Shown here: positions 57,243 through 64,000 of the stretch, piece after piece | How the letters are laid out: each line of letters begins with the position of its first letter | How positions within the stretch are numbered: position 1 is the first letter of the stretch | Assembly: GCF_013426205.1 (NCBI RefSeq) | Contig: NC_089422.1 | Location: 806,001 to 870,000 of the forward strand | Direction: 5' to 3' | Source: Metarhizium brunneum | Taxonomy: Eukaryota > Ascomycota > Sordariomycetes > Hypocreales > Clavicipitaceae | Length of the DNA: 64,000 bases | Translations under genes and position numbers: made by a program | The notes under the pieces: model-generated | What the model saw: the letters and a program-made list of their open reading frames with translations, nothing else | Database searches by the model: none | Told to the model about the DNA's origin: nothing

Positions 57243-58277
57243 ATGGCTATACACTCAATAGCACGTCACCATTCCTTGCTACAAACTGAAATGTACCGCT
57301 ATGCGCCTCAGCCACCACCATCACCGCCAATGGAGGAAACCAAATGCTCGTTGCCTTCTATTTCGAAACTCTTGGGGATTGCTGATGCCGGTTCCCCGAC
57401 CAGTATTGCATCCCCAGACTCTACATCCGAGTCACCTCTCACTGAAGGTACGAATGAGCTTGGAAGATACAACTATGAAACTGTAACATATCCAACCGAG
57501 AGACTAACATGATCAGATCGAGCAGTTCCTCGACGACAAGAGACTCCATTTTCCAACCACGAAAGCTGCATAAACTCGAGCTACGCGCAGCATCTTTCTC
57601 AGTCAAAGGGCTTTCCGCCCACTCCTCCTCTAGGCTCTGATGCCTCTTTTGATAATCATAGCTCCCCGATCACCAAACCGCAAAGGCATTTCTCCATTGG
57701 AACCTTCTCCGGGGGTAAATACCTGGAAGCAACGCCACCCCCGATGGAGAGCGATGCGCGACGATTTTCACTACCGCAGCAATCGGTAACTGGGACCCAA
57801 GGGCATCCTCAGCACGCCATTCCTCAACAGAATCTGCCCCTGGGGGCTTTCCACAGCCTGTCAACAGTCGGGGGCTACTATCACTCAGCACTCCCATCTG
57901 GTGCCGCTCCGCATCCCCAAATTTCGAACCTCTACTACCAACAACCGCTGCCACAAACGTTCCCACCCATGACGCTTCCCATCGCATATACTCCGTCATC
58001 TGGCAGCAACCCTTGGCAGCATCACCACTACCTCAACCCCGTCCACGGCATGTCCTACACGCAGAGTCAAGATCGATACATCTGCCCCACGTGCAGCAAG
58101 GCATTCAGTCGTCCTAGCAGCCTCCGTATACACAGTCACTCCCACACAGGGGAGAAGCCGTTCAAATGTCCCCATGCAGGCTGTGGCAAGGCCTTCAGTG
58201 TCCGCAGCAACATGAAACGACACGAACGTGGCTGTCACAGTTTCAATATCAACTCGGGTCGACAACCGTCAAGGTAG
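57243..58277 (+). CDS. flbC: C2H2 zinc-finger transcription factor, FlbC-like
   Basis: Two exons, 57243-57447 and 57517-58277, across a 69-nt intron (GTACGA, branch ACTAAC, acceptor TCAG) give 321 residues. The N-terminal two thirds are Pro/Ser/His-rich with low complexity, as in activator regions. Two adjacent C2H2 fingers sit at the C-terminus: C258/C261/H274/H278 in CPTCSKAFSRPSSLRIHSHS and C286/C291/H304/H309 in CPHAGCGKAFSVRSNMKRHE, joined by a TGEKPFK linker. Paired C-terminal fingers of this exact type characterise FlbC, one of the upstream 'fluffy' regulators that activate brlA-type conidiation in Aspergillus, and its orthologues elsewhere in filamentous ascomycetes. A second ATG at 57291 (MYRYAPQPP) could be the true start. 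It is probably nuclear. The long upstream desert may carry its control elements. Confidence 0.85.
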
Positions 58278-61200
58278 ACGTGATCATGTTGCATTGTCCT
58301 CCATTGTAATGTTCTGGCCTCACGGCACTGGTGTTTCGGAATTTAGCGGCAATATCTACATAGGGGTTATGATACAAACGGACTTTTTGGGTGTTTTGCA
58401 CAAGTTGCGCGGGATGGACTTGTAGGCAGGGACGCGAGAATCACAGGATGGTTTTGGAACGGCGAGGCGTTTTACAGGTCAGACATGGAATGGGATTTGA
58501 AGCTTGGAAGTGGTGGACCGTATACGACAAAGGTGTATATGAATAGACTTTTTGAAAATTATGCATTTTGTCCTACTTGTTTGATTTTCTTGCCACGATA
58601 TCTCGCGGGTTATGCACCATATGTGACGTCTGCTTCCAAATGTGTCGCCTAGCTATGTATGCACTTGATAAGAATTTAGTGCTGTGGCAATGTAGAATTT
58701 TCCACGGCGAAATGGCATCAACAGAATGTGGCAGTCATTTCCGAGATTCTATTATAGGATCTACGGCTGTGCTATTGAAGACCCTGGCTATAATGCTGTT
58801 CCTGCTTCTTAATACACAAGGGACTCTCATCTCGTGTGCACGACTAAGCAAGATTCAGCTCGGTGCAAAATAAACTAGATTGGGCGGGGATGGGGGTCCC
58901 CCCTAGAGAAGCTCCAAAATTGATATTGTATGTCTATGTAAGTAGGTGAAGAGAAGTCGGGGCGAGGAGGGGGGCCGCAAGGACGGAAACAAACTATTGA
59001 GACGAAAATCCCGGACGGGCTTTCCGGGCGTGAACCTGGAACCCTGCTCGTTGGGATGCTCGGGGGGAAGATGAATGCTTTGTGCGCCCGCTGTCGATCA
59101 CTGAATTCCGGCCAAGCGGATGTGCTTTCAAATGGCGCCGGGGAGATGGAGGTCACAGCAGAGCGGTAGGGTTCGGCATGAAATACTAGAGGCGGAAAGG
59201 GAGCTGCGATCAGATCGCCCTGGAACCCCAGACTCTGGTGCTTCACGGCGCTGGCTCCGAGAGGCGCATCGATTGGCTTCCGAGGTAGCAGTGCCCGAGT
59301 CGAGTCAACTAGAATGCTGCACTAGTACTCCGTACTCTGTACTCCGTACGAGCTTTGAATACAATGCAGAAAGTGCACGTAGCGTCAAGGGCGGGAAGGC
59401 TTGGCTTGTTACGTGGGCAAATGGCCTATGAACGGCTATGGTGGTCCGCCATCGTCCTCTGCGTTTTTTTAGCGTGCGTTGTGGCTGTTAGGCTCATAGA
59501 TCCGAGGCAGCCGGGATGTGATGAAGATTCGCTCATCACACATGATACTCCGGACTGTCTGATGATATCCGCCGTGGCGGGCAGCCCAGCTCTCAAGGCG
59601 CACATGGAACAGCAGCCACAGGTGGCTACTGTATTTTCGGCCGGGTCGTGAGTCAGGGACCTGGACGGCGATCTCACCCACGCTGCTGGGAATGTCCATT
59701 GATGGTTCCCACCCACTTCCCATTTGAGTGTTATGGGGGTCAACTGGGTCTGAAAACCAGGCGTTCATCTTGTGGTTGAGCCGAAGCTCTGGGTGTCTGG
59801 TCTGTACTGAGAAGTGCATGGGGCAACATAAAGAGCTTCAAGGCCGGTGAGGGCTTGGCGTCGTATTCTCACAAAACCAAAAGTCTGCAAACCTTCCAGA
59901 ATAATTCCAAGAGCCCACTGGGAGAGGATTTGGCTTAATTGGGACCATGGCTTGCCAAGGGGGTCGTGGTACTAATGATTATGTCAATATTAGTACTAGT
60001 ATGTCTTTTAGTCTTCTCTACTCGTCGTGCGCCGTACGAAGTGGCAATTTGTGAGTGGCCTAGGTCCTCTTTCCTTGGCTGTGGACCTGCAGTACAAGGC
60101 CAGCACCTCGTTTTTGGGGGGGGCGGGGGCGGCTCGAAGTCCAGATGCCATTAATTGATGGCCACCCGCCGGTGAAAAATCCAAATTCGGAAATCCTTCG
60201 GCCGGGGCATGCCGTCAAACTACATCTCAGTCGTTGTGAAACCCGACGTCGCATGGCCCGCCGTCGAAGTGGAGGCGAAAGCCCAACATGGACGGAGCCT
60301 AGTAGTATCAACATCTGCATAGTGAAGAGTCTTCAGTTTTTCGCTAATCTGAAATGCTAGCCTTCTCTCTGCAACCGTCGTATGTATAATTCTAAGTCTG
60401 TTTTAAGCTCGGCGGTCCCTCATGACGTGTTCTGCACCATTTGGATAAGAGCTTCTTGGTGGGGGTCGCTTTTCTGTTGCAAGTTGTGTTACACAACTAG
60501 CCCCCAACCAACCGGCACAGTGACGTGGCCAGAATCAAGCAAAGCCATGCAGTCCGTTTGGTGCACACTGACAAATAGGGCAGCGTGCATATTGCGATGC
60601 GTCGTCACTAGTCGCTGCGTGGTAGCCGGGTTGATCGTGGCAACATCAAGTGTCTTCTCGGCACTTTGCTGTAAAACTGCCTAAATACAACGGCAATGGA
60701 GATAACAGCAGAAACAGCCATTGACACACCTTGTTTCCAAGGGGGCAAGAAGATATGCTTGGCGTTCTAGAAACAAACTACCCCCAACTCTAGGGGTCCA
60801 TCAATGACAAATTTCTCTGCTGTTCCTCTTCTGGAATTGCCCTGTTTAACCTTGTTCGATGGGTCGAGACCTCGGTAAATGTGGTTGGTGGCGACGATTC
60901 TTTTGAGGGGCAGGTTTCATCTTCTGCCGATATCAATGCTGTTATCGAAGATCATAGCGGTGTATCATTTAGCTTCAGATCCGTCCTTGGCAGCGTTTCA
61001 TCCCCAAATCTAAGCCTGGAGTCAGCAACTTGATCAAATATGTCGAACCGCTGGAGCTCGATCTGGATGTGGCCCAGGGAGGGCATGAGAACCGTGTAAA
61101 TCCTGGATGGCGATCAGTATCTACGTACCTAAAGGAATCGTATGTCCCAACTCTGATACGTCATACGTCGCGAGGCCATTAGAAGTGGGCGAAATGCAAA

Positions 61201-61325
61201 CATTTGTTTAGGACGCATGACTTTCCCCATGTTAGAGACTAAAATTTCTGGCGACTTTCGTGGACTAAACAGTCGCGTAATATTTGGAATTTTCCCACAG
61301 ATTCATCCGGTGTTTTTTTCTTTGT

Positions 61326-61353
61326 GAGAGAGAGAGAGAGACAGAGAGAGAGA
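61326..61353. repeat. GA microsatellite
   Basis: An imperfect (GA)n tract interrupted once by ACAG. Confidence 0.9.
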
Positions 61354-61985
61354 CACAACGTTCATGCAAATCGCAGTAGGCTCCCCGGATTATGGACTTC
61401 CGCCACACAGCGCATCCAAGGAGGCACGCACTGTTGCCCACGTTTCATTGTGTATTGTTTGAGCTTGTTCCATCCTCTTGCTGCTGAATTATAAAATTTG
61501 TAACAGCACTCAGAAAATCTTCCAAATATTGTGTCTCAGACACATGTCTCGGATACTACTGGGTGCAGCTGTCAACTTTCAGTTTGTCTCTCAGCCAGTG
61601 CTACCCCGTATGTATTGGCAGTAATGCTGCAGGGCCAATCACATTGTTGAAGGTGTATCATATGATACAAGCAACTGAGAGTGGAGTTTCTCTTTAACGG
61701 TATAGATTGTGTGCTACGGCTTCAAGGTTAGTTAAAACGAAATGCTGTGTTCCCACGTCCTACAAACCGTGGAGGCGGACCTTAGGCACCAGCTTCGTAA
61801 CACGTCTGTCGAAAGCTTAGAGGGAAGGATGTCTTCCTGAATACTCCGTATAGTCTGAGTTTATAGGCCAAAAAAAGCGGAAGCCTATCAGCGAAATAGT
61901 AGAACGACGCCTGAAGACTTGACAGCTCATATCATCTACACACTAAATGTTCGTTCCTCTTCCTTCTAGCTGTTCTATTCTTTTA

Positions 61986-61988
61986 TGT

Positions 61989-62026
<38 letters not shown>
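61986..62026. repeat. TG microsatellite
   Basis: About 20 TG units with a single TC interruption near the 5' end. Likely polymorphic between isolates. Confidence 0.95.
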
Positions 62027-62028
<2 letters not shown>

Positions 62029-63144
62029 CATTCGACGTGGCGGGAGCTTCCGACATGCGTACCAGCGCCGTAATGTACATGCAAGGCACTCCGCGTTACA
62101 CAGCCGTGCACATACATAATGATCAAGCATTCGCCCACAAAACTGTGAGATAAGGTGCATTCGTAGCGGCAAGAGTCACGAGCAAATGGGCTTCACAGTC
62201 GTCAACCGAGGAACTCTTCGCGCACTTGTGATCAGGGCAAGATGGTGGTGGTCCGTTCCTCCTCCTCTCAAAGAGGCACTAACACGCACTGGAGGACCAG
62301 AGAAGGACAATATACACCCTCTCCGGGTTGGGCACCCTGTCCCATCGTAACAATCACACTCCAGCTTCCTATCGTGGCCATCAGTTCACATTGGTGTGTG
62401 GTGGTTTTGTTCGGGCGGTCCGTACGTACGCGATTGAGCTGGGGAGCATCAGCTGAATGATGGCATCCAGGCCACCGCCACAATTTGAGTGATACTGCCT
62501 CGCCGCAGTGCGATAGAGAGGAAGCAGCAATTTCACAAAGGTCAGAGAGGCCCTGCAATAGATTCCAGATCCAGGCCTGCAATTGCATCAACTGTCAGTA
62601 CTTTTCAGTCCATAGGCTGATTCGGCGCCAGGCACTGCTCCATTCTCGCAACCAAGCCTGAGCCCGGAAAATGCAGTGACAGTGATGGCATTCAAGCGAG
62701 AAGATGTCAACGACGGGGGACAGATTAACGTGTAGATTGGCAGAGCCCTGGATCAGAGAAGTCTAAGATGGATTGAAATTGGCTGTGCAGCCCACCTGCA
62801 CCTGCAGTTTTCCGCCTCCTAGCTGGTCCTTCCATCTGGTCAGACGGGGCCATGAATGGACAGGCTACCTTGGGTTGTACCTATCTGAAGGCCATCAGCT
62901 ACAGTGGGTGCACCTACCTAGGGTAGATGATGAATGGGCATGTGCACGTTTGTCTTTCTCCTGGAAGGTGCTGTGCACCCAAGTTGCTTTTTGAAGTTCC
63001 CAAGTAACCCCGCCACCGTCCCCCGCAACTGTACATGAGGCAGATGACTGACGCCATCCAACCGGTCGTTCTGTCCTAGTTCCCAGCAACTCGGGCCGCC
63101 AATCCATCAGACTGCTCCACTCTATGTGCAGGCGGCGCCATGTG

Positions 63145-63173
63145 CAGGAGCAGGAGCAGGAGCAGGAGCAGGA
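63145..63173. repeat. CAGGAG hexamer repeat
   Basis: About five tandem CAGGAG units, followed by a looser run of GAACATGAGCATGG-like steps. Confidence 0.9.
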
Positions 63174-63739
63174 ATAACATGAACATGAGCATGGAACATG
63201 GGCATGAGCACGAAGTAAACAGTGCGTGGAAGCAATTAAAGTTACTCAACCACCTGCAGAGGAGTGCGTGTCACCACTTGCGCACGCAGTCTGTTAAACG
63301 ACGTTATCCTTAGCAAATGCATACAGGCACTTGGAGGTTGGTGTTGCCACTGTCCCCCGTCGTTGATTGTGTTCTGCCCACCAACAGATTTAAAGCTGGC
63401 CAGGATGACATTGCGCCTGATCAAATCCCTCACCCGCGCGCCATTGGACTTGCTCCCCTCGACCTGGGGTGCTCAGCGGAGGCAGGAACTAAAGGAGCTT
63501 GGGGGCGATTGTTGCAACTCATTCTAAAAGAGTGAGTCCTCATCTGCCCATGTCCTCACTCAAGTGGTGGTGTTGGCTGATTCCTTGTAGTTCGTCAACG
63601 AAATCGCCAAGGTACCACATCCACGTTTCTGCACCGGCATTGGAACCCCAGCCCGTAGCTTCAATAGTTCTCCCGAGCCTGTTAACGAACGAAAAAACCT
63701 CCTTTGGTGGGTAGCTTTGCAAGAACAAAACACCTTTCA

Positions 63740-63979
63740 TCCAGGAACCAATCTATGGGGGGTTAAACCGTCTATGTATTCCCAAGCCAGGCTCACGGCT
63801 TGGCCCGTTGAGGAACCGCCATTGACATTGAACGATCTGCGCCCGTCAGTGAATGCCCCCAACATTCTCCAATCACGCGCTGGCGTGATAATCTCTCTTC
63901 CCCCCCAGAAGAGACCGGCAGCCACAGCGAAAGACCCAGCCAGGCCAGACGACGGCCAGACAAGCCGTGCACCCACCAT
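63740..63979 (-). CDS. possible small gene at the window edge
   Basis: On the minus strand an ATG with good context (AACAAGATGG) opens an 80-codon frame with a hydrophobic N-terminus (LAGSFAVAAGLFWGG), and its codons look natural. A second frame right after it (ATG at 63740, to 63543) reads WMWYLGDFVDELQG and also looks protein-like. The two could be exons of one gene, or one gene broken by a stop. No family is recognised, and the window end hides the upstream promoter. Confidence 0.22.
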
Positions 63980-64000
63980 CTTGTTGCCGCGCTTAGCTTC

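Larger units (their letters stand above)
58278..63144. other. intergenic, no gene recognised
   Basis: Almost 5 kb without a recognised gene. It contains two overlapping-spaced TACTCCGTA motifs (59326 and 59340), one more at 61842, and the simple repeats listed separately. A G-rich run lies at 60,115-60,131. Confidence 0.5.

Overview
The window is nuclear DNA of a filamentous ascomycete, most likely a Sordariomycete of the order Hypocreales. Genes carry short GT-AG introns (about 49 to 81 nt) with CTAAC-type branch sites, and the gene set is typical of such fungi: an ENA-type sodium ATPase, Atg29, an Arb2-domain protein, an FlbC-like C2H2 factor and a Zn2Cys6 regulator. The taxon is an inference from gene content; no rRNA, tRNA or named marker fixes the species. 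I identified no tRNA, rRNA, CRISPR array or intact transposon.

Layout. 1-15 kb is gene-poor accessory DNA. It holds a HET-protein remnant (2.1-2.6 kb), an intact secreted metallophosphoesterase (4.3-5.6 kb), an alpha/beta hydrolase (6.2-7.1 kb), a broken ankyrin-SPRY gene (7.6-10.9 kb), further decayed pieces up to 12.7 kb and a small secreted peptide gene (14.5 kb). 15.7-21.3 kb has two intact genes, a five-exon P-type ATPase and a fatty-acid-hydroxylase-superfamily enzyme. 21.3-30.2 kb is nearly empty, with two weak small-gene candidates. An Est1-domain protein lies at 30.2-32.6 kb. 36.4-43.3 kb is a compact housekeeping block: a tRNA t6A dehydratase (Tcd-like) and a TPR-like mitochondrial protein that diverge from one promoter, then an Arb2-domain protein and Atg29. 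After it come an 18-bp minisatellite, a decayed poly(ADP-ribose) glycohydrolase (44.7-46.1 kb) and a Zn2Cys6 regulator (46.3-48.1 kb). A 9-kb desert precedes the flbC-like gene at 57.2-58.3 kb, and the last 5.7 kb holds only simple repeats and one weak edge candidate.

The genes do not form a single pathway. The clearest pattern is that intact conserved genes sit beside three decayed accessory genes (HET, ankyrin-SPRY, PARG). The HET and ankyrin genes are broken only by transition-type stop codons, while PARG is broken by frameshifts. Other points of note are a 10-nt microexon in ATG29, a Kex2-type secreted peptide precursor whose stop codon spans a splice donor, and a 9-mer (TACTCCGTA) found nine times, always between genes. 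Exon joins were made by eye from splice signals, phase and remembered family consensus, so they need transcript support.
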